Source: Canna indica (Eukaryota > Streptophyta > Magnoliopsida > Zingiberales > Cannaceae). Taken from it: DNA of 64,000 nucleotides. A program made the position numbers and the translations under genes. The stretch spans positions 103,441,501 to 103,505,500 of the forward strand of contig CP136890.1 of the NCBI GenBank assembly GCA_034359265.1, in the 5' to 3' direction. The notes beneath the pieces are model-generated. The model did not search any database. It had not been told where the DNA came from and saw only the letters and a list, made by a program, of their open reading frames with translations. Of the stretch, positions 21,229 to 32,487 are shown one piece after another. How positions within the stretch are numbered: the first letter of the stretch is position 1; each line of letters opens with the position of its first letter.

Positions 21229-22530
21229 CTAACAAATAGATAGGCTAAGCCGAGCCGAGACGATCGAAGTTGAGCTTAATCGAGTTCGAGCCGGTTCGAG
21301 CTGAGCTAAGTGTGCCAAACTGAGCCAAGCTCAGTCAAGCCAAGCCAAGCCAAGTCAAACCAAGCCAAGCCAGCCAAACCAAGCCAAGCCGTGTCAAGCC
21401 AAGCCCAGCCAAGCCAAACCTATCCTAGCCAACCTCACATCATGCGTAGAATTTTTTTCGAACTCAATTGAACTCCGTTTTCAGTTCTGTCAGATTTTTT
21501 TGCAAGCATGGCTTGGCTTGGCTTGGCTAGGCTAGTCTCGGCTTGGACAGCCAAGCCTAGCCATGCTTGATGTGAGCTTGGCTTGGCACGGATTGGCTTG
21601 GATCATCTCGGCTTGGCTTGGCTGGGATTGGCTGGGCTTGGCTAGCCAACCTCACGTCATGCGTAGAATTTTTTTCGAACTCAATTGAACTCCATTTTCA
21701 GTTCTGTCAGATTTTTTTGCAAGCATGGCTTGGCTTTGCTTGGTTGGCATGGCTTGGCTTGGCTTTGCTCGGCTCGACTTGGGCTTGGCTGGGCTTCGCT
21801 TGACTCAACTAGGTTCGACTCGGCTCGGCTCTGCAAGGCTAGGCTCAAGTCACTTCAGCTTGGCTCATCTCGGCTCGGCTTAGCCAATCTATTTATTAAG
21901 CTACGTCGAGTCGTTCACGCCTAACCGAGGCTTGGATTAGCTAGGCTTGGCTCGGCTTGGCTGGGCTTGGCTTGGCTTGGCTTGGCTCGGCTTGGCTTGG
22001 CTTGGCTTGGATTGGCTCGGCTCGGCTTGGATTGGCTCGGCTCAGCTCGGCTGGGTTTGGCTCAGATTGGCTCGGCTTGGATTGGCTTGGCTTGGCTTGG
22101 CTGGGCTTGGCTGGGCTTAGTTAGGCTCAATTAGGCTCGACTAGGCTTGGCTCTGCAAGGCTAGACTCAGGTCAATTCAGCTTTGCTCGTCTCGGCTGGG
22201 ATAGGCAGTTGGCTCGGTTAGGCGTGAATGACTTGGCGTAGCTTAACAAATAAATATGCTAAGCCGAGCGAAGTTGAGCCTAACCGAGTCTGAGCCGATT
22301 CGAGCAGAGCTAAGTGTGCCAAACCGAGCCAAGCTCAGTTCAGCCAAGCCAAGCCCAGCCCAGCCAAGCCAAGCCCAGGCAAGCCTAGTCTAGCCAAGCC
22401 TAACCAAGCCAACCTCACATCATGCATACAATTTTTTTCGAACTCATTTGAACTCCGTTTTCAGTTCTATCAGATTCTTTGCTTGCAACATCACATCATG
22501 CCAAGCCAACCTCACATCATGCCAAGCCAA
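21229..22530 (+). repeat. Satellite, forward block
   Basis: Core A copies are at 21434-21576, 21651 to about 21,730 (truncated) and a subfamily-2 copy from 22414. After the last, the short segment CATCACATCATGCCAAGCC is repeated, giving three CATCATGC motifs between 22,414 and 22,525. Confidence 0.78.
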
Positions 22531-23720
22531 GTCATGCTTGCAAAAAATCTGACAGAACTGAAAACGGAGTTCAATTGAGTTCGAAAAAAATTCTACGCAT
22601 GATGTGAGGTTGGCTAGGATAGGTTTGGCTTAGCTGGGTTTGGCTTGATTTGGCTTGACACGACTCGGCTTGACTCAGCTTGGCTGGGCTTGGCTTGGAT
22701 TGGCTTGGCTTGGCTAGGCTCGGTTTGGCTGGGCTTAGCAAGGCTCAACTTGGCTCGACTCGGCTCAGATCGGCTCTGCTAGGCAAGGATCAGGTCAGCT
22801 CAGTTTGGATCGTCTCAGCTAGGATAAGCAGTTGGTTCAGTTACGCGCGAACGGCTCGGCTTGGCTAGGCTCGACAAGACTCAGCTCGTGTTAGCTTGGC
22901 TGAACTGAGCTTGGCTCGGTTTGGAGCACTTAGCTAAGCTCGAACCGGCTCGGACTCGATTAAGCTCAACATCGCTCGTCTCGGCTCGAATTAGCCTATC
23001 TATTTGTTAAGCTACATCGAGTCGTTCATGCCAAACCGAGCCAACTGCCTATCGTAGCAGAGACGAGCCAAGCTAAAGTGACCTGAGCCTAGCCTAGCAG
23101 AGCCGAGCCGAGTTGAGCCTAGTTTAGCCCAGCCATGCCAAGCCAAGCCCAGCCAAGTTTGATGTGAGGTTGGCTTGGCATGGCTTGGCTGGGCTTGGAT
23201 AGGCTAGGCTTGCCCAGCAAAGAATCTGATAGAACTGAAAACGGAGTTCAAATGAGTTCGAAAAAAATTGTATGCATGATGTGAGGTTGGCTTGGTTAGG
23301 CTTGGCTAGACTGGGCTTGGCTTGGCTTGGCTTGGCTTGGTTGGGCTGGGCTTGGCTGAACTGAGCTTGGATCAGTTTGGCACACTTAACTCTGCCCGAA
23401 CCGGCTCAGACTCGGTTATGCTCAACTTCACTCGGTTTGGCTCGGCTTAGCATATCTATTTGTTAAGCTACGCCAAGTTGTTCACGCCTAACCAAGCCAA
23501 CTGCCTATCCCAGCCGAGACGAGCCAAGCTAAATTGACATGAGTCTAGCCTTGCAGAGCCGAGCCGAGTCGAGCCTAATTGAGCCTAACTAAGCCCAGCC
23601 AAGCCCAGCCAAGCTAAGCCAGCTGAGCCAAGCCAAGCCGAGCCGAGGCGAGCCAAGCCCAACCAAGCCAAGCCAAGCCAAGCCGAGCCAAGCCGAGCCA
23701 AGCCTAGCTAAGCCAAGCCT
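22531..23720 (-). repeat. Satellite, reverse block
   Basis: Partial subfamily-1 core A (about 22,531-22,608) and a subfamily-2 core A (about 23,200-23,285), each followed by reverse core B sequence. Confidence 0.78.
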
Positions 23721-24470
23721 CGGTTAGGCGTGAATGACTCGGTGTAGCTTAACAAATAGATTGGCTAAGCCGAGCCAAGATGAGCGAAGTTGAGCTTAAT
23801 CGAGTCCGAGCCGGTTCGAGCTGAGCTAAGTGTGCCAAACCGAGCCAAACTTAGTTCAGCCAAACTAAGACGAACCAAGTCTAGTCGAGCCTAGCCAAGC
23901 TGAGCCATTCGCGCCTAACCGAACCAACTGCTTATCCTAGCTGAGACGAGCCAAACTGAGCTGACCTGAGCCTAGCCTAGCAGAGCCGAGCCGAGCCGAG
24001 CCGAGTCGAGCCAAGTTGAGCCTTGCTAAGCCCAGCCAAGCCGAGCCAAGCCAAGCCAAGCGAAGCAAAACCAAGCCAAGCCAAGCCAAGCCAAGCCAAG
24101 CTCAGCCAAGCTGAGCCAAGCCCAGCCGTGTCAAGCCAAGCCCAGCCAAGCCAAACCTATCCTAGCCGAGCTGGATTGGATTGACTGGGATTGGCTCGGC
24201 TTGGCTTGGTTGGGCTTCGCTAGGCTCAACTAGGCTCGACTCGGCTCAGCTCAGCTCTGCAAGGCTAGGCTCAAGTCACTTCAGCTTGGCTCATCTCCGC
24301 TAGAATAGACAGTTGGCTCGATTAGGCGTTAACCACTCGGTGTGGCTTAACAAATAGATAGGCTAAGCCGAGCCGAGCCGAGCCGAGGAAGATGAGCTTA
24401 ACCGAGTGTGTGCCGGTTTGTGCTGAGCTAAGTGTGCCAAACCGAGCCTAGCTCGGTTCAGCCTAGGATA
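23721..24470 (+). repeat. Satellite, forward block without intact core A
   Basis: Core B (23,725-23,940), right B arm and an AAGCC tract. At about 24,168, where core A would follow, GCCTATCCTAGCC runs instead into a new GGCTT-type stretch. A second, more diverged core B lies at 24,330-24,450. Confidence 0.75.
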
Positions 24471-25240
24471 GGTAGTTTGGCTCGACTCAGCAAGGAAAAG
24501 CAGTTGGTTAGGTTAGGTGCGAACGACTCGTCTTGGCTAGGCTCGACTAGATTCGGCTCGTCTTAGCTTGGCTGAACTGAGCTAGGCACGGTTTGACAAA
24601 CTTAGCTCAGCTCGAACCGGCTCGGACATGATTAAGCTCAACTTCGCTCGTCTCAACTCGGCTTAGCCTATCTATTTGTTAAGCTACGTCGAGTCGTTCA
24701 TGCCTAACCGAGCCAACTACCTATCCTAGCCGAGATGAGAAAAGCTGAAGTGACTTGAGCCTAGCCTTGCAGAGCCGAGTAGAGTCGAGCCTAGTTGAGC
24801 CTAGCGAAGCCCAGCCAAGCCAAGCCGAGCCGAGCTGAGCCGAGCTGAGCCGAGTTGAGCCGAGCTGAGCCAAGCCAAGCCAAGCCAAGCCAAGCCAAGC
24901 CAAGCCAAGCCAAGCTAAGCCAAGCCCAGCCAAGCCAAGCTGAGCCAAGCCGAGTCGAGCTGAGCCGAGCCAAGCCCTTCCATGCCAAGCCTAGATGAGC
25001 CAAGCCGAGCTGTGCCAAGCCATGCTCACATCAAGCTTGGCTAGGCTTGGCTATCCAAGCCGAGACTGGCCTAGCCAAGCCAATCCATGCTTGCAAAAAA
25101 TCTGACAGAAATGAAAACGGAGTTCAATTGAGTTCGAAAAAAATTCTACGCAAGATGTGAGGTTGGCTAGGATAGGTTTGGCTTGGCTGGGCTTGGCTTG
25201 ACACGGCTCGGCTTGGCTCAACTTGGCTGGGCTCGGCTCG
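24471..25240 (-). repeat. Satellite, reverse block
   Basis: Reverse core B (about 24,540-24,720) and core A at 25025-25161. Confidence 0.8.
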
Positions 25241-25790
25241 ACTTGGCCAGTCTCGGCTTGGATAGCCAAGCCTAGCCAAGCTTGATGTGAGCTTGGCTTG
25301 GCACGGCTCGGCTTGGCTAATCTCGGCTTGGCTTGGAAGGGCTTGGCTCAGCTCGGCTCAGCTCAACTCGGCTAGGCTCAGCTTGGCTTGGCTTGGGTAG
25401 GCTTGGCTAAGCTTAGCTTGGCTTGGCTTGGCTTGGCTTGGCTTAGCTTGGCTTGGCTTGGCTTGGCTTGGCTCAGCTTGGCTTGGCTTGGCTTAGCTCG
25501 GCTCGGCTTGACTTGGCTGGGCTTGGCTGGGCTTCGATAGGCTCAACTAGGCTCGACTCGGCTCGGCTCTGCAAGGCAAGGCTTAAGTCACTTCAGCTTG
25601 GCTCATCTCGTCTAGGATAGGCATTTGGCTCGGTTAGGCGTTAACGACTCGGTGTAGCTTAACAAATAGATATGCTAAGTCGAGCCAAGCCGAGCCGACC
25701 AAGATGAGCCTAACCGAGTCTGTGCTGGTTCATGCAGAGCTAAGTGTGCCAAACCGAGCCAAACTCGGTTCAGCCAAGCCAAGCCAAGCC
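25241..25790 (+). repeat. Satellite, forward block starting inside core A
   Basis: Begins with the last third of a forward core A (GTCTCGGCTTGGATAGCC ... TGATGTGAG, ending about 25,289). A GGCTT tract, left B arm and core B follow, after which the AAGCC tract leads into a reverse core A. Confidence 0.75.
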
Positions 25791-28607
25791 GAGCCGAGCC
25801 GAGCCAATCCAAGTCAAGAAAAGCTAAGCCAAGCCAAGCCAATCCATGCCAAGCCAAGCCAAGCCATGCCAAGCCAAACCAAGCCAAGCCAAGCCAAGCC
25901 AAGCTGAGCCAAGCCGAGCCGAGCCGAGCCAAGCCCAGCCTAGCCAAGCTAAGCCGAGATGAGCCAAGCCGAGCCATGCCAAGCCAAGCTCACATCAAGC
26001 TTGGCTAGGCTTGGCTATCCAAGCCGAGACTAGCCTAGCCAAGCCAAGCCATGCTTGCAAAAAATCTGACAGAACTGAAAACAGAGTTCAATTTTGTTCG
26101 AAAAAAATTCTACGCATGATGTGAGGTTGGCTAGGATAGGTTTGGCTTGGCTGGGCTTGACTTGACTTGGCTTGACATGGCTCGGCTTGGCTCAGCTTGG
26201 CTGGGCTTGGCTTGGCTTGACTTGGCTTGGATTGGCTTGGCTAGGCTCGGCTTGGCTGGGCTTAGCAAGACTCAACTTGGCTCGACTCGACTCGTCTCGG
26301 CTCTGCTAGGCTAGGCTCAAGTCAGCTCAGTTTGGATCGTCTCAGCTAGGATAAGCAGTCGGTTTGGTTAGGCGCGAACGGCTCGGCTTGGCTAGGCTCG
26401 ACTAGAGTCAGCTCGTCTTAGCTTGACTAAACTGAGCTTGGCTCGGTTTGGCACACTTAGCTCAGCTCAAACAGGCTCGGACTCGATTAAACTCAACTTC
26501 GCTCGTCTCGGCTCGGCTTAGCCTATCTATTTGTTTAGCTACGTCGAGTCGTTCATGCCTAACCGAGCCAACTGCCTATCCTAGCCGAGATGAGCGAAGC
26601 TGAAGTGACTTGAGCCTAGCCTTGCAGAGCCGAGCCTGAGTCGAGCCTAGTTGAGCCTAGCGAAGCCCAGCCAAGCCAAGCCGAGCTGAGCCAAGCCAAG
26701 CTAAGTCAAGCCAAGCCAAGAAAAGCCAAGCCAAGCCAAGCCCAGCCAAGCCAAGCCGAGATGAGCTAAGCCGAGCCTTGCCAAGCCAAGCTCACATCAA
26801 GCTTGGCTAGGCTTGGCTATCCAAGCCGAGACTAGCCTAGCCAAGCCAGGCCATGCTTGCAAAAATTCTAACAGAAATTAAAACGGAGTTCAATTGAGTT
26901 TGAAAAAAATTCTACGCATGATGTGAGGTTGGCTTGGATGGGCTTGGCTTGACTTGGCTTGACACAGCTCGGCTTGGCTCAGCTTGGCTGGGTTTGGCTT
27001 GACTTGGCTTGACTTGGCTTGGCTTGGCTTGGCTTGGCTTGGCTTGGCTTGGCTTGGCTGGGCTTAACTAGGCTCAACTTGGCTCGACTCGGCTCGGCTC
27101 GGCTCTGCTAGGCTAGGCTCAGGTCAGCTCAGTTTGGCTCGTCTCAGCTAGGATAAGCAGTTGGTTCATTTAGGCGTGAACGGCTCGGCTTGGCTAGGCT
27201 TGACTAGACTCGGCTCGTCTTAGCTTGGCTGAAATGAGCTTGGCTCGGTTTGGCACACTTAGCTCAGCTCGAACTGGCTCGGACTCGATTAAGCTCAACT
27301 TCGCTCGTCTCGGCTCGGCTTAGCTTATTTATTTGTTAAGCTACGTCGAGTCATTCACGCCTAACAGAGCCAACTGCCTATCGTAGCAGAGATGAGTCTA
27401 GCTAAAGTAACATGAGCCTAGCCTAGCAGAGTCGAGCCGAGTCGAGCCTAGTTTAGCCCAGCCAAGCCTAGCCAAGCCCAGCCAAGCTTGATGTGAGGTT
27501 GGCTTGGCTGGGCTTGGATAGGCTAGGCTTGCCTAGCAAAGAATCTGATAGAACTGAAAACGGAGTTCAAATGAGTTCGAAAAAAATTCTATGCATGATG
27601 TGAGGTTGGCTTGGTTAGGCTTGTCTAGACTGGGCTTGGCTTGGCTTGGCTGAAATGAGCTTGGCTCGGTTTGGCACACTTAGCTCTGCTCGAACTGGCT
27701 CGGACTCGGTTAGGCTTAACTTCGCTCGGCTCGGCTCGGCTTAGCATATCTATTTGTTAAGCTACGCCAAGTCGTTCACGCCTAATCGAGCCAACTGCCT
27801 ATCCCAGCCGAGATGAGCCAAGCTGAATTGACCTGAGCCTAGCCTTTGCAGAGCCGAGCCTAAATGAGCCTAACTAAGCCCAGCCAAGCCAAGCCGAGCC
27901 AATCCAAGCCGAGCCAAGCCAAACCAAGCCGAGCTGAGCCAATCTAAGCCGAGCCGAGCCAAGCCCAGCCCAGCCCAGCCAAGCCAAACCGAGCTGAGCC
28001 AATCCAAGCCATGCCAAGCCAAGCCGAGCCATGCCAAGCCATGCCAAGCCCAACCAAGCCAAGCCGATCCTTGCCAAGCCAAGTCCTGCCGAGCCAAGCC
28101 AAGCCTAGCCTATCCAATCCCAGCCAAGCCAACCTCACATCAAGCTTGGCAAGGCTAGTCTTGGCTTGGCTAGGCTGGGCTTAGCTAGGCTCAACTTTGC
28201 TCGACTCGGCTAGGCTCAGGTTAGCTCAGGTTGGCTCATCTCGGCTAGGATAGGTAGTTGGTTCGATTAGGCCAGAACAGCTTGGTGTAGCTTAACAAAT
28301 ATATATGCTAAATCGAGCCTAGCCAAGCTGAGCCTAGCGTTGCCCAACCAATTCGAGCCAAGCCCAGCCAAGCCAAGCCAAGCCGAGACAAGCCTAGCCA
28401 AGCCGAAACGTGCCAAGCCGAGCCGTTCCATTCCAAGCCAAGCTGAGCGTAACCAATTAAGCCCAACCATGTCGAGCCTAGCCAAGCCCAGCCAAATATA
28501 TTCAAGCCGAGCCAGGCCTAGCCAAGCCAAGCCATGCTTGCAAAGAATCTGACAGAACTGAAAACGAAGTTCAAATGAGTTCGAAAAAAATTCAACGCAT
28601 GATGTGA
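25791..28607 (-). repeat. Satellite, reverse block (mixed subfamilies)
   Basis: Core A copies are at 25989-26125, 26791-26927, about 27,520-27,603 (subfamily 2) and about 28,530-28,608. Between 28,132 and 28,330 the order is scrambled: a CTCACATCA end, a reverse right B arm, then forward core B sequence (TAGCTTAACAAATATATATG at 28,277-28,296). Confidence 0.75.
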
Positions 28608-30946
28608 GGTTGGTTTGGCTAGGATTGGCTTGGATGGGCTTGGCTAGGCTCGGCTTGGCTCGACACTGCTCGGCTTGGCTCGGCTCGGCTCGGCTTGGCT
28701 TGGCTGGGCTTGGGTGGGCCTGGCTTGGGTGGGCTTGGCTTGGCTCGGCTCAACATGGCTTGGCTTGGCTGGGATTCGCTAGGCTCAACTAGGCTCGACT
28801 CGGCTCGACTATGCAAGGCTAGGCTCAGGTCACTTTAACTTGGCTCGGTTAGGCATGAACGACTCAGCGTAGCTTAATAAATAGATAGGCTAAGCCGAGC
28901 TGAGCCGAGCCGAGCGAAGTTGAGCCTAACCGAGTTCGAACCGGTTCGTGCAGAGCTAAGTGTGCCAAACCGAGCCGAGTCTTGTCGAGCCTAGTCGAGC
29001 CTAGCCTAGATGAGCCGTTCGCCCCTAATCGAACCAACTACCTATCCTTGCCGAGAGTAGCCAATCTGTGCTGACCTGAGCCTAGCCGAGCAAAGCCGAG
29101 CTGAGCCGAGTCGAGCCAAGTTGAGCCTAGCTAAGCCCAACCAAGCTGAGCCTAGCAAATCCAAGCCAACTCAAGCCAAGCCAAGCCAAGCCGAGACGAG
29201 CTGAGCCAAGTCAAGTTGAGTGAGCCAAACTGAGCCAAGCGCAATTCAACAAATTCGAGCCAAGCCGAGCTGAGCCTAGTCGAGCCTAGCCAAGTTGTCC
29301 CTAGCTAAGCCAATCCAAGCCAAGACAAACCTAGCCAAGCCAAGCCATGCTTGCAAAGAATCTAACAACACTGAAAACGGAGTTCAAATGAGTTCGAAAA
29401 AAATTCTATGCATGATGTGAGGTTGGTCTGGCTATGTTTGGCTTGGCTTGGCTTGGCTTAGCTTGGCTGGGCTTGGCTAGTCTCGGTTTGGCTGGCTTAG
29501 CTATGCTCAACTTGACTCGACTTGGCTCGGCTCGAATCTCCTAGGCTAGGCTCAGCTCAGCTCAAATTAGCTCGTCTCGGCTAGGATAGGCAGTTGGTTT
29601 GGTTAGGCCCGAACGGCTCGGCTTGGCTAGGCTCGACTAGACTCGTCTCGGCTCAGCTTGGCAGAACTGAGCTTGGCTCGCTTTGGAACACTTAACTTTG
29701 CTCGAACCGGCACAGACTCGATTTGGCTCAACTTGCTCGGCTCGACTCGGCTCGGCTTAGCCTATCTATTTGTTAAGCTACGCCGAGTCGTTAACGCATA
29801 ACCGAGCCAACTGTCTATCCTAGCTGAGACGAGCCAAACTGAAGTGACTTTAGCCTAGCCTTGCAGAGCCAAGCCGAGTCGAGCCTAGCGAAGCCCAGCC
29901 AAGCCAAGCTGAGCCAAGCCAAGCCAAGACAAGTCGAGCTGAGCCAAGCCAAGCCTAGCCAAGCCGAGCCAAGCCAAGCCGACCCAAGCCCAGCCCAACC
30001 AAGCCAAGCCGAGATGAGCCAAGCCGAGCCTTGCCAAGCCAAGCTAACATCAAGCTTGGCTAGGCTTGGCTATCCAAGCCTAGACTAGCCTAGCCAAGCC
30101 AAGCCATGGTTGCAAAAAATCTAACAGAACTGAAAACAGAGTTCAATTGAGTTCGAAAAAAATTCTACGCATGATGTGAGGTTGGCTAGGCTAGGTTTGG
30201 CTAGACTGGGCTTGGCTAGGCTGGGTTGGGCTTGACTTGGCTTGGCACGGCTCGGCTTGGCTCAGCTCATCTCGGCTTATCACAGCTAGGCTGGGCTTGG
30301 CTTGGCTTGACTTGGCTTGGCTCGGCTTGGCTGGGCTTAGCAAGGCTCAACTTGGCTCGACTTGGCTCGACTCGGCTCTGCTAGGCTAGGCTAAGGTCAG
30401 CTCAAATTGGCTCATCTCTGCTTGGATAGGCAGTTGGTTCGGTTAGGCACGAACGGCTCGGCTTGGCTAGGCTCGACTAGACTCGACTAGACTCTGCTCG
30501 GCTCAGCTTGGCTGAACTGAGCTTGGCTCGGTTTGGCACACTTAGCTTTGCTCAAATCGGCACAGACTCGATTAGGCTCAACTTGTGCAGCTCAGCTCGG
30601 CTCGGCTTAGCCTATCTATTTGTTAAGCTACGCCGAGTCGTTAACGCCTAACCGAGCCAACTGTCTATCCTAGCCGAGACGAGCCAAGCTGAAGTGACTT
30701 GAGCCTAGACTTGCAAAGCCGAGCTGAGTCGAGCCTAGTTGAGCCTAGCGAAGTCAGCCAAGCCAAGTTGAGCTGAGCTGAGCTGAGCCAAGCCATGCCA
30801 AGCTAAGCCAAGCTGAGCGAAGCCCAGCCAAGCCAAGCCTAGCCAAGCCCGGCCGAGCCGAGCTAAGCACAGCCGAGCCGAGCCGAGCCAACCCGAGATG
30901 AGCCAAGCCGAGCCCTGCCAAGCCAAGCTCACATCAAGCTTGGCTA

Positions 30947-30954
30947 GGCTTGGC
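30947..30954 (+). repeat. Target site duplication, left copy (GGCTTGGC)
   Basis: Identical to the 8 bases after the element at 31,451-31,458. Eight-base duplications are typical of hAT insertion. Confidence 0.9.
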
Positions 30955-31450
30955 TAGGGGTGTAAACGAGCCAAGCCGCTCGCGAGCTACTCGAGATCGA
31001 TTCGGTAAAAACTCGAACTCGACTCGAACTTATCGAGCTCGAGCCGAGCCGAGCCGAGCCAGACATTCGAGCGAGCCGAGTTCGAGCTAACCTATACTCG
31101 GCTCGAGCGGCTCGCGAGCCTAATCGAGCCTAATATATATATTATATAATATATATATATTATATAATATATATGTTATATATTATATATAGTCGAGCTC
31201 GAACTCGATCGAGCTCGCGAACGAGCTCTGGCTCGATTGAGCTCGCGAACGAGCTCGGCTCGTGTGACTCAATTTTTTTCCCGAGTCGAGCCGAGCCGAG
31301 CTCGAGTAGCTTGAATGTAGCTTGAGCCGAGCTTGAGCTGACGGACCAAAGCTCGATCGAGCTCGAGCCGAGCTCGAGCTCGTTATTTTCCAAACGAGCC
31401 GAGCTCGAGCAGTGAGAAGCTCGGCTCGGCTCGGCTCGATTACACCCCTA
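30955..31450. mobile_element. Non-autonomous hAT element (496 bp)
   Basis: The termini are inverted: TAGGGGTGTAAACGAGCC at the left and GGCTCGATTACACCCCTA at the right, one mismatch in 18. They are flanked by the 8-bp duplication GGCTTGGC. Removing the element and one copy restores the usual satellite text GGCTAGGCTTGGCTATCC inside core A. The interior is dominated by GAGCTCGAGCC-type motifs, with an AT-alternating centre (about 31,130-31,190), and has no transposase. Plant hAT elements with TAGGGGTGTAAACGAGC-type ends and GAGC-rich subterminal repeats are known. It depends on a transposase elsewhere. Confidence 0.92.
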
Positions 31451-31458
31451 GGCTTGGC
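31451..31458 (+). repeat. Target site duplication, right copy (GGCTTGGC)
   Basis: Matches 30,947-30,954 exactly. Confidence 0.9.
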
Positions 31459-32487
31459 TATCCAAGCCGAGACTAGCCTAGCCAAGCCATGCTTGCAAAA
31501 AATCAGACAGAACTGAAAATGGAGTTCAATTGAGTTCGAAAAAAATTCTACGCATGATGTGAGTTTGGCTAGGCTAGGTTTGGCTTGGCTAGGGCGGGCT
31601 TGGCTTGACTTTTTTGCACTGCTCGGCTTGGCTTAGCTCGTCTTGGCTTGTCACGACTCGGCTTGGCTCAGCTTGGCTGGGCTTGGCTTGGCTTGGCTTG
31701 GCTTGGCTTGGCTTGGCTTGGCTTGGCTTGGCTTGGCTTGGCTTGGCTTGGCTTGGCTTGGCTTGGCTTGGCTTGGCTTGGCTTGGCTTGGCTAGGCTTG
31801 GCTTGGCTAGGCTCGCTTGGCTGGGCTTAGCAAGGATCAACTTGGCTCGACTCGGCTCGGCTCTACTAGGCTAGGCTCAGGTTAGCTCAGATTGACTCAT
31901 CTCATCTAGGATTGGCAGTTGGTTCGGTTAGGCACGAACGGCTTGGCTAGGCTCGACTAGACTGGGCTCAGCTTAGCTTGGCTGAACTGAGCTTGGCTCG
32001 ATTTGGCACACTTAGCTCAGCTCGAACCGGCTCGGACTTGGTTAGGCTCAACTTCACTCGTCTCGGCTTAGCTAAGTGTGCCAACCCAAGCTCGGTTCAG
32101 CCAAGCTGAGCCGAGCCGAGTCTTGTTGAGCCTAGTCGAGCCTAGCCAAGCCGAGCCGTTCGCGCCTAACCGAACCAACTGCCTATCATTGCCGAGACTA
32201 GCCAATCTGTGCTGACCTGAGCCTAGCCGAGGAAAGCTGAGCTGAGCTGAGTCAAGCCAAGTTCATTGCTAAGCCCAGCCAAGCCGAGCCAAGCCAAGCC
32301 AAGCCAAGATCAGCCAAGCCGAGCCGTGTCAAGCCAAGTAAAGCCAAGCCAAACCTATCCTAGCCAACCACACATCATGCGTAGAATTTTTTTCGAACTC
32401 AATTGAACTCTGTTTTCAGTTCTGTCAGATTTTTTGCAAGCATGACTTGGCTTGGCTTGGCTAGTCTCGGCTTGGATAGCTAGTCTC

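Larger units (their letters stand above)
28608..32487. repeat. Satellite, mosaic block
   Basis: About 28,608-29,340 is forward (left arm, core B, right arm). About 29,345-32,070 is reverse, with core A at about 29,345-29,421, 30044-30180 and 30928-31563, the last split by the small hAT element. From 32,070 the orientation returns to forward at GCTAAGTGTGCC, and a forward core A starting near 32,369 is cut at about 32,487 by the deleted hAT element. Confidence 0.75.

Noticed and set aside
31160..31485. Two serine/arginine-rich open frames on the minus strand
   Set aside because: They lie in the GAGC-rich interior of the small hAT element and overlap each other in different frames.
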